Positions 1 to 11,624 of a DNA stretch of 64,000 nt are shown here, in pieces. Source of the stretch: Citrobacter braakii (GTDB taxonomy: Bacteria; Pseudomonadota; Gammaproteobacteria; Enterobacterales; Enterobacteriaceae); contig NZ_NAEW01000018.1 of the NCBI RefSeq assembly GCF_002075345.1, forward strand, positions 22,214-86,213, read 5' to 3'. The notes under the pieces are model-generated. The model worked only from the letters and a program-made list of their open reading frames with translations. It was not told the origin of the DNA and did no database searches. A program made the translations under genes and the position numbers. Each line of letters begins with the position of its first letter. The first letter of the stretch is position 1.

Positions 1-1
1 C

Positions 2-673
2 GTCTGGGCGGCAATAAACGCCTTCAATATGGTGGATGGGATTGATGGTCTGTTGGGTGGATTATCTAGCGTGTCATTCGCCGCTATGGGGCTTATCCTG
101 TGGTTCGATGGGCAAACAAGCCTGGCCATCTGGTGTTTTGCCATGATCGCCGCCATTCTGCCTTACATCCTGCTGAATCTGGGTATTCTCGGACGCCGCT
201 ATAAAGTTTTTATGGGGGATGCGGGCAGTACGCTGATTGGCTTCACGGTGATTTGGATCCTGCTGGAGACTACCCAGGGGCCAACGCATCCTATCAGCCC
301 GGTCACCGCTTTGTGGATTATTGCCATTCCGTTAATGGATATGGTGGCAATTATGTATCGTCGCTTACGCAAGGGCATGAGCCCTTTCTCCCCGGATCGC
401 CAACATATTCACCATTTAATCATGCGCGCCGGATTTACCTCCCGACAGGCTTTTGTCCTGATTACCCTGGCTGCAGCTATTCTGGCATCTATTGGCGTGC
501 TGGCTGAATATTCTCGCATTGTCCCGGAGTGGGTGATGTTGGTGTTTTTTTTACTGGCGTTTGTCTTGTACGACATCTGTATTAAACGGGCCTGGAAGGT
601 AGCGAGATTTATCAAACGTTTGAAGCGCAAGTTGCGTAGAAACCGTGAAAGTAAACCAGACTTAACCAAATAA
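2..673 (+). CDS. wecA: WecA, undecaprenyl-phosphate GlcNAc-1-phosphate transferase (5' truncated)
   Basis: The reading frame is open from base 2, so the gene starts before the window. About 223 C-terminal residues remain of a family usually about 367 long. WecA moves GlcNAc-1-phosphate from UDP-GlcNAc to undecaprenyl phosphate in the inner membrane, the first step of enterobacterial common antigen and of many O-antigens. The fragment opens in the conserved AFNMVDGIDG segment, carries GDAGS, and has the HIHH motif on its last cytoplasmic loop. Several hydrophobic segments and a basic C-terminal tail fit an integral membrane enzyme. wzzE follows after 12 bases, as in the E. coli ECA operon. Confidence 0.97.
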   Translation, partial: VWAAINAFNMVDGIDGLLGGLSSVSFAAMGLILWFDGQTSLAIWCFAMIAAILPYILLNLGILGRRYKVFMGDAGSTLIGFTVIWILLETTQGPTHPISPVTALWIIAIPLMDMVAIMYRRLRKGMSPFSPDRQHIHHLIMRAGFTSRQAFVLITLAAAILASIGVLAEYSRIVPEWVMLVFFLLAFVLYDICIKRAWKVARFIKRLKRKLRRNRESKPDLTK

Positions 674-685
674 ATTGAGGGTACG

Positions 686-1732
686 ATGAGACAACCATTA
701 CCGGGGGAAGATGCCGTGAGCGCTGAAAATGAACTGGATATCCGTGGGTTGTTTCGTACCTTGTGGTCAGGGAAGGTGTGGATCGTCGGTATGGCTCTCG
801 CCTTCGCGATAGCGGCCCTCGCATATACGTTTTTTGCGCGTCAGGAGTGGAGTGCCACGGCGATTACTGACAGGCCAACGGTCAATATGTTGGGTGGCTT
901 TTACTCTCAACAACAGTTTTTACGCAACCTGGATATTAAGGCCAGTCTCGCGTCCACGGACCAACCGTCAGTAATGGATGAGGCCTATAAAGAATTCATT
1001 ATGCAGCTTGCCTCCTGGGATACACGCCGAGAATTCTGGCAGCAGACTGATTACTATAAGCAGCGTATGGTCGGTAATAGCAAAGCCGATGCGGCGATGC
1101 TGGATGAACTGATCAATAACATTCAGTTTTTGCCTGGCGATACGCTGCGTAATACCAATGACAGCGTGAAGCTGATTGCCGAGACGGCTCCTGATGCCAA
1201 CAATTTGCTGCGCCAGTACGTCGCGTTTGCCAGCCAACGCGCGGCACGTCATCTGAATGATGAGTTAAAAGGTGCATGGGCCGCACGCACTGTGCAGATG
1301 AAAGCGCAGGTCAAACGTCAGGAAGAAGTGGCAAAATCCATTTTCTCTCGCCGCGTCCACAGCATTGAACAAGCGCTTAAAATTGCTGAGCAGCATAATA
1401 TTTCGCGTACTTCCACAGATGTTCCAGCTGATGAATTGCCGGATTCAGAATTGTTCTTACTCGGACGTCCAATGTTGCAGGCGCGACTTGAGAATCTGCA
1501 GTCAATTGGTCCGGATTTCGAGCTGGACTATTTCCAGAACAGGGCCATGCTGAACACCCTGAACGTTGGACCAACTTTAGATCCGCGTTTTCAGACCTAT
1601 CGTTATTTGAGAACGCCGGAAGAGCCGGTAAAACGTGACAGCCCTCGTCGCGCCTTCCTGATGATTATGTGGGGTATCGTTGGGGCTCTGATCGGTGCTG
1701 GTGTCGCGTTAACCCGTCGCCGTACGATTTAG
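686..1732 (+). CDS. wzzE: WzzE, ECA polysaccharide chain-length modulator
   Basis: 348 residues, the usual WzzE length. The protein sets the modal length of ECA chains built by WzyE and also promotes cyclic ECA. It has the Wzz architecture: one membrane segment near residues 32-52, a long periplasmic helical domain, and a second membrane segment near residues 326-345 preceded by a proline-rich stretch ([10 protein letters not shown]). The start chosen is the ATG with GAGGGT upstream; [14 protein letters not shown] near the N terminus matches the E. coli protein as I remember it. It lies between wecA and wecB in the ECA operon. Confidence 0.96.
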   Translation: MRQPLPGEDAVSAENELDIRGLFRTLWSGKVWIVGMALAFAIAALAYTFFARQEWSATAITDRPTVNMLGGFYSQQQFLRNLDIKASLASTDQPSVMDEAYKEFIMQLASWDTRREFWQQTDYYKQRMVGNSKADAAMLDELINNIQFLPGDTLRNTNDSVKLIAETAPDANNLLRQYVAFASQRAARHLNDELKGAWAARTVQMKAQVKRQEEVAKSIFSRRVHSIEQALKIAEQHNISRTSTDVPADELPDSELFLLGRPMLQARLENLQSIGPDFELDYFQNRAMLNTLNVGPTLDPRFQTYRYLRTPEEPVKRDSPRRAFLMIMWGIVGALIGAGVALTRRRTI

Positions 1733-1787
1733 CAATGCCGTTGCAGTGAGGGGCTGGGCTCTCACTGCCAATCCGAAGAGAATCGAT

Positions 1788-2918
1788 GTGAAAGTACTGA
1801 CTGTATTTGGTACGCGACCGGAGGCCATTAAGATGGCTCCTCTGGTTCATGCGCTGGAAAAAGATCCTGATTTTGAGGCGAAAGTTTGCGTTACGGCGCA
1901 GCATCGGGAGATGCTCGATCAGGTGTTGAATCTTTTTTCCATTGTACCTGACTACGATCTCAATATTATGCAGCCAGGTCAGGGACTAACAGAAATAACC
2001 TGCCGCATCCTGGAAGGGTTAAAGCCTATTTTGGCTGAATTCAAACCCGATGTGGTGTTGGTTCATGGTGATACCACAACCACGATTGCTACCAGTCTGG
2101 CCGCGTTCTATCAGCGCATCCCGGTGGGGCATGTAGAGGCTGGTTTACGTACAGGCGATCTCTATTCACCATGGCCGGAAGAGGCTAATCGTACGCTGAC
2201 CGGGCGTCTGGCAATGTATCATTTTGCCCCAACAGAAAACTCGCGCCAAAATCTGTTACGAGAAGCTATCCCTGATGATCGTATTTTCGTCACGGGTAAT
2301 ACGGTTATTGACGCGTTGATCTGGGTTCGGGATCGCGTACTGGGAAATGAGACGCTGCGTGCGGATCTGGCCGAACGTTATCCTTTCCTGGATGCTGATA
2401 AAAAGATGATCCTGGTGACCGGTCATCGTCGGGAAAGCTTCGGTCTCGGTTTTGAGCAAATCTGTCATGCCCTGGCGGAAATAGCCGCGTCTAACCAAAA
2501 TGTGCGGATTGTCTATCCGGTACACCTGAACCCTAACGTCAGTGAGCCGGTCAATCGCATCCTGGGTCACGTTGAAAATGTGGTGTTGATTGAACCGCAG
2601 GACTACCTGCCATTCGTATGGCTGATGAATCACGCCTGGCTGATCCTTACTGATTCCGGCGGGATTCAGGAAGAAGCGCCGTCTCTGGGGAAACCTGTGC
2701 TGGTGATGCGTGAAACAACGGAGCGCCCGGAAGCTATTACCGCAGGGACTGTACGTCTGGTAGGTACAGACCCACAGCGGATTGTTGAAGAAGTCACGCG
2801 TTTGCTGCATGACGACAATGAATATCAGATCATGAGCCGCGCCCATAATCCGTATGGAGACGGGCTGGCATGTGACCGCATTTTAGATGCATTAAAAAAT
2901 AATCGGATATCGCTATGA
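1788..2918 (+). CDS. wecB: WecB, UDP-GlcNAc 2-epimerase (non-hydrolysing)
   Basis: Converts UDP-GlcNAc to UDP-ManNAc in the cytoplasm for the second ECA sugar. I chose the GTG at 1788, giving 376 residues that begin [19 protein letters not shown]; the frame is open further upstream, but the extra residues look unlike the family. Visible family motifs are [35 protein letters not shown] and [13 protein letters not shown], the last in the UDP-binding C-terminal domain of the GT-B-like fold. The end overlaps the wecC start by four bases (ATGA type), which suggests translational coupling. Confidence 0.97.
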   Translation: MKVLTVFGTRPEAIKMAPLVHALEKDPDFEAKVCVTAQHREMLDQVLNLFSIVPDYDLNIMQPGQGLTEITCRILEGLKPILAEFKPDVVLVHGDTTTTIATSLAAFYQRIPVGHVEAGLRTGDLYSPWPEEANRTLTGRLAMYHFAPTENSRQNLLREAIPDDRIFVTGNTVIDALIWVRDRVLGNETLRADLAERYPFLDADKKMILVTGHRRESFGLGFEQICHALAEIAASNQNVRIVYPVHLNPNVSEPVNRILGHVENVVLIEPQDYLPFVWLMNHAWLILTDSGGIQEEAPSLGKPVLVMRETTERPEAITAGTVRLVGTDPQRIVEEVTRLLHDDNEYQIMSRAHNPYGDGLACDRILDALKNNRISL

Positions 2919-4177
2919 GTTTTACGACCATTTCTGTCATTGGGTTGGGTTATATCGGACTGCCAACGGCGGCTGCCTTTGCTTCCCGTCAAAAACACGT
3001 AATTGGCGTAGATATAAATCAACATGCGGTGGATACCATTAATCGCGGCGAAATTCACATCGTTGAGCCCGATCTGGGTGCGGTGGTGAAAACGGCGGTC
3101 GAAAATGGTTTTTTACGTGCGAGCGCGACACCCGTAGATGCTGATGCGTATCTGATTGCGGTGCCTACCCCCTTTAAGGGAGATCATGAACCCGATATGG
3201 TCTACGTAGAAGCCGCGGCGAAATCTATTGCGCCAGTTTTGAAAAAAGGCGCATTGGTGATTCTGGAATCCACTTCACCTGTCGGGGCAACTGAACAGAT
3301 GGCCGCATGGCTTGCAGAAATGCGGGCTGACCTGACTTTCCCGCAGCAGGTCGGTGAACAGGCGGACGTTAACATTGCTTATTGCCCAGAGCGCGTACTG
3401 CCGGGTCAGGTAATGGTCGAACTGATTAAAAACGATCGGGTGATTGGAGGAATGACCTCCGTCTGTTCCGCGCGCGCCAGCGAGCTGTACAACATCTTTC
3501 TCGAAGGCGAATGTGTGGTGACCAACGCCCGCACCGCAGAAATGTGTAAGCTGACGGAAAATAGCTTTCGCGATGTCAATATCGCCTTCGCCAATGAACT
3601 GTCGCTGATTTGCGCCGATCAGGGGATCAACGTCTGGGAACTGATTCGCCTGGCAAACCGCCATCCACGCGTGAATATTTTGCAGCCCGGCCCTGGCGTA
3701 GGTGGACACTGTATCGCGGTCGATCCGTGGTTTATCGTGGCGCAGAACCCGCAGCAGGCGAAATTGATCCGCACCGCGCGTGAGGTAAACGATGGTAAAC
3801 CGCATTGGGTGGTCGATCGGGTAAAGGCTGCCGTAGCCGACTGTCTGGCGGATACCAACAAACGGGCTAGCGAAGTGAAAATTGCCTGTTTTGGTCTGGC
3901 ATTCAAACCCAATATTGACGATTTGCGTGAAAGCCCGGCGATGGGAATTGCGCAGAATATTGCGCAATGGCACAAAGGCGAAATGCTGGTGGTGGAACCG
4001 AACATCCATCAACTGCCGAAAAAACTGGATGGTATTTGCCAACTGGCGACGCTGGACGATGCTCTGGCACGTGCTGATGTGTTGGTCATGTTGGTTGACC
4101 ATAATGAATTTAAAGGCATCAAAGGTGATGCGGTTCAACAGCAGTACATCGTTGATACCAAAGGGGTCTGGCGCTAA
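2915..4177 (+). CDS. wecC: WecC, UDP-N-acetyl-D-mannosamine dehydrogenase
   Basis: Oxidises UDP-ManNAc to UDP-ManNAcA with two NAD+, giving the acidic sugar of ECA. 420 residues, family length. The N-terminal Rossmann domain begins [13 protein letters not shown]. The catalytic cysteine is Cys266 in [15 protein letters not shown], and the C-terminal UDP-binding domain contains [15 protein letters not shown]. The gene overlaps wecB by four bases and shares one base with rffG, so it sits in a tightly packed operon. Confidence 0.97.
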   Translation: MSFTTISVIGLGYIGLPTAAAFASRQKHVIGVDINQHAVDTINRGEIHIVEPDLGAVVKTAVENGFLRASATPVDADAYLIAVPTPFKGDHEPDMVYVEAAAKSIAPVLKKGALVILESTSPVGATEQMAAWLAEMRADLTFPQQVGEQADVNIAYCPERVLPGQVMVELIKNDRVIGGMTSVCSARASELYNIFLEGECVVTNARTAEMCKLTENSFRDVNIAFANELSLICADQGINVWELIRLANRHPRVNILQPGPGVGGHCIAVDPWFIVAQNPQQAKLIRTAREVNDGKPHWVVDRVKAAVADCLADTNKRASEVKIACFGLAFKPNIDDLRESPAMGIAQNIAQWHKGEMLVVEPNIHQLPKKLDGICQLATLDDALARADVLVMLVDHNEFKGIKGDAVQQQYIVDTKGVWR

Positions 4178-5244
4178 TGAAACGAATTCTGGTTACCGGT
4201 GGAGCGGGATTTATCGGCTCGGCGGTTGTGCGACATATCATTCATGATACCGAGGATGCGGTGGTTGTGGTCGATAAGCTGACCTACGCCGGAAACCTGA
4301 TGTCGCTGGAGCCGGTTGCGCAGAATTCCCGTTTTGCCTTTGAGAAAGTGGATATTTGCGATCGGGCATCGCTCGACAGGGTGTTTCAACAATATCAGCC
4401 GGACTGCGTGATGCATCTGGCTGCAGAAAGCCATGTCGATCGTTCAATTGATGGTCCGGCCGCCTTTATCGAAACCAACATTGTGGGAACCTACACGCTG
4501 TTGGAAGCAGCGCGCGCTTACTGGAGTACATTAGCCAGTGAGGAAAAATTGGCGTTTCGTTTCCACCATATCTCGACTGACGAGGTGTATGGCGATCTCC
4601 ATTCCACAGATGATTTCTTCACCGAAACCACGCCGTATGCGCCGAGCAGCCCTTATTCCGCGTCGAAAGCCAGCAGCGATCATCTGGTTCGCGCCTGGCT
4701 GCGTACCTACGGTCTGCCAACGCTGATTACCAACTGTTCCAATAACTATGGTCCGTACCATTTCCCGGAAAAACTGATTCCGCTGATGATCCTCAACGCA
4801 CTGGCGGGCAAACCGTTGCCGGTATATGGCAATGGTCAACAGATCCGTGACTGGTTGTATGTAGAAGATCACGCCAGGGCGCTCTATTGCGTGGCGACGA
4901 CGGGCGCGGTTGGGGAAACCTATAATATTGGTGGCCATAACGAGCGTAAAAACCTGGATGTTGTCGAAACGGTTTGCAGCCTGTTGGAAGAGCTGGCTCC
5001 GCATAAACCGCAGGGCATCGCGCAGTACCGCGACTTGATCGCTTTTGTGGACGATCGCCCAGGCCATGATTTACGTTACGCCATTGACGCTTCAAAAATT
5101 GCGCGTGAACTCGGGTGGATGCCGCAGGAAACGTTTGAAAGTGGAATGCGCAAAACCGTGCAGTGGTATCTGGATAATCAGGCATGGTGGAAACCCGTGC
5201 AGGACGGCAGTTACCAGGGCGAACGTTTAGGTCTGAAGGGCTAA
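4177..5244 (+). CDS. rffG: RffG, dTDP-glucose 4,6-dehydratase of the ECA operon
   Basis: Makes dTDP-4-keto-6-deoxyglucose, a precursor of dTDP-Fuc4NAc, the third ECA sugar. 355 residues. This is an extended short-chain dehydrogenase: the NAD-binding TGGAGFIG motif lies at residues 7-14, the catalytic TDE at 134-136, and YxxxK at Tyr160/Lys164. RffG is a paralogue of RmlB; its place between wecC and rffH makes it the ECA copy. It starts on the last base of the wecC stop codon. Confidence 0.96.
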   Translation: MKRILVTGGAGFIGSAVVRHIIHDTEDAVVVVDKLTYAGNLMSLEPVAQNSRFAFEKVDICDRASLDRVFQQYQPDCVMHLAAESHVDRSIDGPAAFIETNIVGTYTLLEAARAYWSTLASEEKLAFRFHHISTDEVYGDLHSTDDFFTETTPYAPSSPYSASKASSDHLVRAWLRTYGLPTLITNCSNNYGPYHFPEKLIPLMILNALAGKPLPVYGNGQQIRDWLYVEDHARALYCVATTGAVGETYNIGGHNERKNLDVVETVCSLLEELAPHKPQGIAQYRDLIAFVDDRPGHDLRYAIDASKIARELGWMPQETFESGMRKTVQWYLDNQAWWKPVQDGSYQGERLGLKG

Positions 5245-5272
5245 CAGCCTGGTTTTGCGGAGGAGGCAACGC

Positions 5273-6154
5273 ATGAAAGGTATCATTCTGGCGGGTGGCT
5301 CAGGTACTCGCCTGTACCCCATTACGCGGGGCGTATCGAAGCAACTATTGCCCATTTACGATAAGCCGATGATTTACTACCCGCTATCGGTACTGATGCT
5401 GGCGGGAATTCGCGAAATCCTGATTATCACCACTCCGGAAGATAAAGGCTATTTCCAGCGTTTGCTGGGCGATGGATCTGAGTTTGGCATTGAACTGCAC
5501 TATGCTGAGCAACCGAGCCCGGATGGATTAGCGCAGGCTTTTATTATCGGTGAAACGTTTCTTAACGGTGAACCATCGTGCCTGGTGTTAGGGGACAACA
5601 TCTTCTTTGGTCAAGGATTCAGTCCAAAACTGCGTCATGTGGCCGCCAGAACGCAAGGCGCGACGGTGTTTGGCTATCAGGTCATGGACCCTGAACGTTT
5701 TGGTGTTGTTGAGTTTGATGACAATTTTCGCGCAGTCTCTCTGGAAGAGAAGCCGAAAGCGCCGAAATCTAATTGGGCGGTGACAGGGCTCTATTTTTAT
5801 GACAGCAAAGTGGTGGAATACGCGAAACGCGTGAAACCTTCTGAGCGTGGGGAGCTGGAGATTACGTCTATCAACCAGATGTATCTTGATGACGGACATC
5901 TGACGGTTGAATTGCTTGGGCGTGGCTTTGCCTGGCTGGATACCGGTACGCATGACAGTTTGATTGAAGCGAGCACTTTTGTGCAGACGGTGGAGAAACG
6001 CCAGGGCTTTAAAATAGCCTGTCTGGAAGAAATCGCCTGGCGTAACGGCTGGCTGGATGACGAAGGCGTGAAGCGTGCCGCCAGTTCACTGGCCAAAACG
6101 GGTTATGGTCAATACCTGCTGGAGCTGCTCCGTGCTCGTCCGCGCCAGTATTGA
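5273..6154 (+). CDS. rffH: RffH, glucose-1-phosphate thymidylyltransferase of the ECA operon
   Basis: Makes dTDP-glucose from dTTP and glucose-1-phosphate for the Fuc4NAc branch. The ATG at 5273 follows a good GGAGG ribosome site and gives 293 residues beginning [14 protein letters not shown]; an upstream in-frame start at 5255 would add only six unconserved residues. The nucleotidyltransferase signature [20 protein letters not shown] is complete, and [10 protein letters not shown] and EEKPK are present. It is the ECA paralogue of RmlA. The 3' end overlaps wecD by 23 bases. Confidence 0.96.
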   Translation: MKGIILAGGSGTRLYPITRGVSKQLLPIYDKPMIYYPLSVLMLAGIREILIITTPEDKGYFQRLLGDGSEFGIELHYAEQPSPDGLAQAFIIGETFLNGEPSCLVLGDNIFFGQGFSPKLRHVAARTQGATVFGYQVMDPERFGVVEFDDNFRAVSLEEKPKAPKSNWAVTGLYFYDSKVVEYAKRVKPSERGELEITSINQMYLDDGHLTVELLGRGFAWLDTGTHDSLIEASTFVQTVEKRQGFKIACLEEIAWRNGWLDDEGVKRAASSLAKTGYGQYLLELLRARPRQY

Positions 6155-6809
6155 GCCGCTTAGCTGGGAAAATACGTTCTTTGGCGTGAATAGCGCCATT
6201 GTCCGTTTTGACCAACGCGCGCCGGTTCTAACTGCGGATGCGTTGCTGCCCTGGTCGCGTGTACAAGCAAAAATACTTGCCGCAAATAGCCATGAATTAG
6301 ATGCTCTGCAGCATTTGGGGTTCTCACTGGTAGAAGGTGAAGTCGATTTTGTACTACCGGTGACGTGTGCCAGCGGCGACCCCGGTGCGCAGGTCGCGCA
6401 ACCTACGGATATCCCTGTATTACGCCATCTGGCAGGACAGGCATTTGCGCAAAGTCGTTTTCGCGCCCCGTGGTATGCCGAAGATGCCAGCGCGCGTTTC
6501 TACGCACAGTGGATTGAAAACGCGGTGCTGGGGACGTTTGATCATCAGTGCCTCGTTTTTCGTAAACCGACTGGTGAGATTCGTGGCTATGTCTCGCTGC
6601 GTGAACTGAATGCGACCGAGGCGAGAATTGGCCTGCTGGCCGGGCGTGGTGCGGGTGCAGAACTGATGCAGGCCGCGCTTTGTTGGGCACAGGCCCGCGG
6701 GAAAACAACATTGCGCGTGGCGACCCAAATGGGCAACACCGCCGCGCTTAAACGTTATATACACAGTGGTGCGAATGTGGAAAGCACCGCGTATTGGTTA
6801 TACAGGTGA
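6132..6809 (+). CDS. wecD: WecD, dTDP-fucosamine acetyltransferase
   Basis: Acetylates dTDP-4-amino-4,6-dideoxygalactose with acetyl-CoA to give dTDP-Fuc4NAc. I place the start at GTG 6132, giving 225 residues starting [13 protein letters not shown], in line with the roughly 224-residue E. coli protein ([10 protein letters not shown] as I recall). The frame is open further upstream inside rffH, but that part is only shadow sequence. The C-terminal half is a GNAT domain: [20 protein letters not shown] followed by an acetyl-CoA loop and helix. The 23-base overlap with rffH is unusual in length within this operon. Confidence 0.92.
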   Translation: MLVRASIEPLSWENTFFGVNSAIVRFDQRAPVLTADALLPWSRVQAKILAANSHELDALQHLGFSLVEGEVDFVLPVTCASGDPGAQVAQPTDIPVLRHLAGQAFAQSRFRAPWYAEDASARFYAQWIENAVLGTFDHQCLVFRKPTGEIRGYVSLRELNATEARIGLLAGRGAGAELMQAALCWAQARGKTTLRVATQMGNTAALKRYIHSGANVESTAYWLYR

Positions 6810-6813
6810 CACG

Positions 6814-7944
6814 ATGATTCCATTTAATGCACCGCCGGTGGTGGGAACTGAACTCGATTACATGCAGTCTGCGATGAATAGCGGCAAACTGTGTGGTGAC
6901 GGTGGCTTTACCCGTCGCTGTCAGCAGTGGCTGGAGCAGCATTTTGGCAGTGAGAAAGTGCTGCTGACGCCTTCCTGCACCGCATCGCTTGAGATGGCGG
7001 CATTGCTGCTGGACATCCAGCCTGGCGATGAAGTCATTATGCCGAGCTACACGTTTGTCTCGACGGCCAATGCCTTCGTGTTGCGCGGCGCGAAAATCGT
7101 CTTTGTTGATATTCGCCCGGATACCATGAACATTGACGAAACGCTGATTGAAGCGGCGATCACCGATAAAACCCGCGCTATTGTGCCGGTACATTACGCG
7201 GGCGTGGCCTGCGAAATGGATACCATCATGGGGCTGGCCACTAAACATAACCTGTATGTGGTGGAAGATGCCGCCCAGGGCGTCATGTCGACCTACAAGG
7301 GGCGTGCGCTGGGTACGATTGGTCACATCGGCTGCTTTAGCTTCCATGAGACCAAAAACTATACCGCAGGCGGGGAAGGTGGAGCGACGCTGATTAATGA
7401 TAAAAAATTAGTCGAGCGCGCAGAGATCATCCGTGAAAAAGGGACTAACCGTAGTCAGTTTTTCCGCGGCCAGGTAGATAAGTATACCTGGCGTGATATC
7501 GGTTCCAGCTATTTGATGTCCGATCTGCAGGCGGCTTATCTGTGGGCGCAATTGGAAGCGGCTGATCGTATTAACCAGCAGCGTCTGGCGCTGTGGCAAA
7601 AGTATTACGATGCCCTGGAACCGCTGGCGCGTGCCGGGCGTATTGAGCTGCCTTCGATACCGGAGGGTTGCGTACAGAATGCCCATATGTTTTACATCAA
7701 ACTGCGCGATATCGACGATCGCACGGCGTTGATTAACTTCCTGAAAGAAGCTGAAATTATGGCGGTGTTCCACTATATCCCGCTGCATGATTGCCCGGCT
7801 GGCGATAAATTCGGCATGTTTGCCGGTGTTGATCGTTACACCACCAAAGAGAGCGAACGCCTGCTGCGTTTACCGCTGTTCTACAATCTGTCGCCGGTGA
7901 ACCAGCGAACAGTCATTACGACCTTACTCAACTACTTCGCCTGA
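6814..7944 (+). CDS. wecE: WecE, dTDP-4-amino-4,6-dideoxygalactose transaminase
   Basis: Transfers the amino group of glutamate to dTDP-4-keto-6-deoxyglucose, using PLP. The ATG at 6814 gives 376 residues, family length. It is a DegT/DnrJ/EryC1-type sugar aminotransferase: the PLP lysine is Lys181 in SFHETKNYTAGGEGG, the aspartate contacting the pyridine nitrogen is in VVEDAAQG (Asp152), and the phosphate-binding TPSCTASLEMAA is present. It starts four bases after wecD ends, and its product feeds back to WecD. Confidence 0.96.
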   Translation: MIPFNAPPVVGTELDYMQSAMNSGKLCGDGGFTRRCQQWLEQHFGSEKVLLTPSCTASLEMAALLLDIQPGDEVIMPSYTFVSTANAFVLRGAKIVFVDIRPDTMNIDETLIEAAITDKTRAIVPVHYAGVACEMDTIMGLATKHNLYVVEDAAQGVMSTYKGRALGTIGHIGCFSFHETKNYTAGGEGGATLINDKKLVERAEIIREKGTNRSQFFRGQVDKYTWRDIGSSYLMSDLQAAYLWAQLEAADRINQQRLALWQKYYDALEPLARAGRIELPSIPEGCVQNAHMFYIKLRDIDDRTALINFLKEAEIMAVFHYIPLHDCPAGDKFGMFAGVDRYTTKESERLLRLPLFYNLSPVNQRTVITTLLNYFA

Positions 7945-7945
7945 T

Positions 7946-9196
7946 ATGTCGCTTGCAAAAGCGTCCTTATGGACGGCGGCCAGTACGCTGGTAAAAATTG
8001 GCGCAGGTTTGCTGGTTGTGAAGTTGCTGGCGGTGTCGTTTGGCCCGGCAGGCGTGGGGCAGGCGGGTAACTTCCGCCAGATGGTCACCGTGCTTGGCGT
8101 GTTGGCGGGGGCCGGCATTTTCAATGGCGTCACGAAATACGTTGCGCAGCATCATGACGATCCGGCCCGGCTCCGTAAGGTGGTCGGTACCTCTTCCGCG
8201 ATGGTGCTGGGATTCTCTACGCTGATGGCGGTGATTTTTTTGCTGGCGGCCGCACCTATCAGTCAGGGATTATTTGGTCATACTCATTATCAGGGGCTGG
8301 TTCGACTGGTTGCGCTGGTGCAGATGGGCATAGCCTGGGCGAACCTGCTGCTGGCGCTGATGAAGGGCTTCCGCGATGCGGCGGGTAACGCGCTGTCGTT
8401 GATTGTGGGGAGCCTGGTGGGCGTAGCGGCTTATTATGGCTGTTATCGCCTGGGAGGGTATGAGGGCGCCTTGCTGGGCCTGGCGCTGGTACCTGCGCTG
8501 GTCGCTATCCCTGCCGCTATAATGCTGATTAAGCGTGGGACTATCCCCCTGCATTACCTGAAACCCTCGTGGGATAACGGTCTGGCAGGGCAGTTAAGCA
8601 AGTTTACGCTGATGGCGCTGATTACCTCCGTAACGCTGCCAGTGGCATACGTGATGATGCGAAACCTGTTGGCGGCGCAGTACAGCTGGGATGATGTGGG
8701 GATCTGGCAGGGGGTGAGCAGTATCTCCGATGCTTATCTGCAATTTATCACCGCCTCATTCAGCGTTTACTTGCTGCCGACGTTGTCGCGTTTGACTGAA
8801 AAGCGCGACATTACACGCGAAGTGATCAAGTCGTTGAAATTCGTGCTGCCGGCGGTTGCTGCCGCAAGCTTTACCGTCTGGCTACTGCGCGATTTTGCTA
8901 TCTGGCTGCTTTTCTCCGCTAAATTCACCGCCATGCGCGACCTGTTCGCCTGGCAACTGGTCGGTGATGTGCTGAAAGTCGGCGCCTATGTTTTCGGTTA
9001 TCTGGTGATCGCGAAAGCGTCGCTGCGGTTTTATATCTTGGCAGAAATTAGCCAGTTCATGTTATTGACGGCGTTTGCACATTGGCTGATCCCTGCACAT
9101 GGTGCGCTGGGCGCGGCACAGGCTTACATGGCAACGTACATTGTCTATTTCTCTCTTTGTTGTGGCGTGTTTTTACTCTGGCGTAGGCGGGTATGA
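7946..9196 (+). CDS. wzxE: WzxE, ECA lipid III flippase
   Basis: 416 residues made almost wholly of hydrophobic segments (about twelve), as expected for a Wzx/MATE-like flippase. It moves undecaprenyl-PP-linked GlcNAc-ManNAcA-Fuc4NAc from the cytoplasmic to the periplasmic face of the inner membrane. The N-terminal helix [20 protein letters not shown] and the [13 protein letters not shown] loop match the E. coli protein as I recall it. The start lies one base after the wecE stop codon, and the end overlaps wecF by four bases. Confidence 0.95.
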   Translation: MSLAKASLWTAASTLVKIGAGLLVVKLLAVSFGPAGVGQAGNFRQMVTVLGVLAGAGIFNGVTKYVAQHHDDPARLRKVVGTSSAMVLGFSTLMAVIFLLAAAPISQGLFGHTHYQGLVRLVALVQMGIAWANLLLALMKGFRDAAGNALSLIVGSLVGVAAYYGCYRLGGYEGALLGLALVPALVAIPAAIMLIKRGTIPLHYLKPSWDNGLAGQLSKFTLMALITSVTLPVAYVMMRNLLAAQYSWDDVGIWQGVSSISDAYLQFITASFSVYLLPTLSRLTEKRDITREVIKSLKFVLPAVAAASFTVWLLRDFAIWLLFSAKFTAMRDLFAWQLVGDVLKVGAYVFGYLVIAKASLRFYILAEISQFMLLTAFAHWLIPAHGALGAAQAYMATYIVYFSLCCGVFLLWRRRV

Positions 9197-10272
9197 CTGT
9201 ACTGATTCACGTTCTGGGATCGGATATCCCTCACCATAACCAAACCGTGCTGCGGTTTTTCAACGACTCGCTGGCCGCGACGAGCGAGCACGCGCGCACG
9301 TTTATGGTTGCAGGTCAGGATGCCGGATTCAGTGAGAACTGCCCGGCGTTATCGCTAAGCTTCTATGGTGGGAAAAAGGCGCTGGCTGAAGCGGTTATCG
9401 CGAAAGCAAAAGCGGATCGCCAACAGCGTTTTTTCTTCCACGGTCAGTTCAACACCAGCCTGTGGTTAGCGCTGCTGAGCGGGGGAATTAAACCGGAGCA
9501 GTTTTACTGGCATATCTGGGGCGCGGATTTATATGAAGTCTCCAGTGGACTGAAATTTCGCCTGTTTTACCCCATTCGCCGTATGGCGCAGAATCGTGTG
9601 GGCTGCGTATTTGCCACGCGGGGTGATTTGAGCTATTTCGCCGAACAGCATCCGCGCGTGCGTGGCGAGTTGCTCTATTTCCCAACGCGGATGGATCCCT
9701 CGCTCAATAATATGAGCAATGCGTGTCAGCGCAGCGGCAAGATGACGGTGCTGGTTGGCAACTCTGGCGATCGCAGCAATGAGCATATTGCCGCGCTACG
9801 CGCCGTCCATCAGCAGTTCGGCGACACGGTGAATGTGATTGTGCCGATGGGGTACCCCGCCAATAATGCGGCTTATATCGACGAGGTTCGTCAGGCCGGC
9901 CTGGCATTGTTTAGCGCTGAGAATCTGCAAATTTTAAGTGAACAGCTGGAATTTGATGCCTATCTGACATTATTACGTCAGTGTGATTTGGGTTACTTTA
10001 TTTTTGCCCGTCAGCAGGGGATCGGTACCCTGTGTTTACTGATTCAGGCCGGTATCCCGTGCGTGCTCAACCGTGAAAATCCCTTCTGGCAGGATATGGT
10101 GGAACAGAATCTCCCGGTGTTATTTACCACTGATGAGCTCAATGAAGGCGTCGTACGCGAAGCGCAGCGCCAGCTGGCATCGGTAGATAAAAATTCAATC
10201 ACCTTCTTTAGCCCGAATTATCTGCAGCCGTGGCACAACGCGTTGCGTATTGCTTCAGGAGAAACCGTATGA
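9193..10272 (+). CDS. wecF: WecF, Fuc4NAc transferase (lipid III synthase)
   Basis: Adds Fuc4NAc from dTDP-Fuc4NAc to lipid II, completing the ECA repeat unit on the inner face of the membrane (glycosyltransferase family 56). 359 residues with no membrane segments. Landmarks are the N-terminal [34 protein letters not shown] and the C-terminal [26 protein letters not shown], a typical nucleotide-sugar-binding GT-B region. It has four-base overlaps with both wzxE and wzyE. Confidence 0.95.
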   Translation: MTVLIHVLGSDIPHHNQTVLRFFNDSLAATSEHARTFMVAGQDAGFSENCPALSLSFYGGKKALAEAVIAKAKADRQQRFFFHGQFNTSLWLALLSGGIKPEQFYWHIWGADLYEVSSGLKFRLFYPIRRMAQNRVGCVFATRGDLSYFAEQHPRVRGELLYFPTRMDPSLNNMSNACQRSGKMTVLVGNSGDRSNEHIAALRAVHQQFGDTVNVIVPMGYPANNAAYIDEVRQAGLALFSAENLQILSEQLEFDAYLTLLRQCDLGYFIFARQQGIGTLCLLIQAGIPCVLNRENPFWQDMVEQNLPVLFTTDELNEGVVREAQRQLASVDKNSITFFSPNYLQPWHNALRIASGETV

Positions 10273-11624
10273 GCCTGATGCAATTTAGCGGTCTGCTGGT
10301 GGTATGGCTGCTCTCCACCTTGTTTATCGCCACGCTGACCTGGTTTGAATTCCGCCGCGTGCGTTTTAACTTCAATGTTTTCTTCTCACTGCTGTTTTTG
10401 CTGACGTTCTTCTTCGGGTTCCCGTTGACCAGCATACTGGTGTTCCGTTTTGATGTGGCAGTTGCTCCGCCGGAGATCCTGCTGCAGGCCTTGCTGTCAG
10501 CCGCCTGTTTCTATGCCGTCTACTACGTGACGTATAAAACACGCCTTCGCAAGCGAGTCGAGGATAAGCCACGCAGGCCGCTATTTACCATCAATCGCGT
10601 TGAAGCGCATTTGACCTGGGTTATCCTGATGGCGATTGCATTGGTGAGCGTGGGCGTCTTCTTTATGCACAACGGATTCCTGCTGTTCAGGCTGCAATCC
10701 TACAGCCAAATTTTTTCCAGTGAAGTCTCTGGCGTCGCTCTGAAGCGTTTCTTCTACTTCTTCATTCCGGCAATGCTGGTGGTCTATTTCCTGCGTCAGG
10801 ATAGCAAAGCGTGGTTATTCTTCCTGGTGAGTACCGTCGCGTTTGGTTTGCTGACCTATATGATTGTTGGCGGGACGCGCGCCAATATCATCATTGCGTT
10901 TGCCATCTTCTTGTTTATCGGCATCATTCGCGGCTGGATTTCGCTGTGGATGCTGGCCGCCGCGGGCGTGCTGGGTATCGTCGGGATGTTCTGGCTGGCG
11001 CTGAAGCGCTATGGGATGAACGTTAGCGGCGACGAGGCGTTCTATACCTTCCTGTACCTCACGCGGGATACCTTCTCGCCTTGGGAGAATCTGGCGCTGT
11101 TGCTGCAAAATTACCACAATATTGAGTTTCAGGGGCTGGCGCCGATTGTCCGTGACTTCTACGTCTTTATCCCCTCCTGGCTGTGGCCTGGGCGGCCGAG
11201 TATTGTCCTCAACTCAGCGAACTACTTTACCTGGGAAGTGTTGAACAACCACTCAGGTCTGGCGATTTCGCCGACGTTAATTGGTTCACTGGTGGTGATG
11301 GGCGGGGCGCTGTTTATCCCGTTAGGCGCGATTGTCGTTGGACTCATCATCAAATGGTTTGACTGGCTGTATGAGTTAGGCAACCGCGAAACCAATCGCT
11401 ACAAGGCGGCGATTCTGCACAGTTTCTGTTTTGGCGCTATTTTCAATATGATCGTGTTGGCACGTGAAGGGCTGGATTCGTTTGTCTCGCGAGTGGTCTT
11501 TTTCCTCGTGATTTTCGGCGTGTGTCTGCTGGTGGCAAAACTGCTGTTTTGGCTATTCGATAGTGCGGGACTCATCCATAAACGAATTAAATCGCTGCCC
11601 CGGACACAGATTGAAGGATCGTAA
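10269..11624 (+). CDS. wzyE: WzyE, ECA polymerase
   Basis: Polymerises flipped lipid III units into ECA chains at the periplasmic face. The ATG at 10269 overlaps the wecF stop and gives 451 residues beginning [15 protein letters not shown]; the frame is open 13 codons further upstream but those residues are not family-like. About eleven hydrophobic segments are visible, with a large loop around [18 protein letters not shown] and the conserved [15 protein letters not shown]. Chain length is set with WzzE from the same operon. One base is shared with wecG. Confidence 0.95.
   Translation: MSLMQFSGLLVVWLLSTLFIATLTWFEFRRVRFNFNVFFSLLFLLTFFFGFPLTSILVFRFDVAVAPPEILLQALLSAACFYAVYYVTYKTRLRKRVEDKPRRPLFTINRVEAHLTWVILMAIALVSVGVFFMHNGFLLFRLQSYSQIFSSEVSGVALKRFFYFFIPAMLVVYFLRQDSKAWLFFLVSTVAFGLLTYMIVGGTRANIIIAFAIFLFIGIIRGWISLWMLAAAGVLGIVGMFWLALKRYGMNVSGDEAFYTFLYLTRDTFSPWENLALLLQNYHNIEFQGLAPIVRDFYVFIPSWLWPGRPSIVLNSANYFTWEVLNNHSGLAISPTLIGSLVVMGGALFIPLGAIVVGLIIKWFDWLYELGNRETNRYKAAILHSFCFGAIFNMIVLAREGLDSFVSRVVFFLVIFGVCLLVAKLLFWLFDSAGLIHKRIKSLPRTQIEGS

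Noticed and set aside
1746..1787. Upstream extension of wecB
   Set aside because: The 14 extra codons begin inside the wzzE-wecB gap and do not look like the family; the GTG at 1788 gives the expected N terminus.
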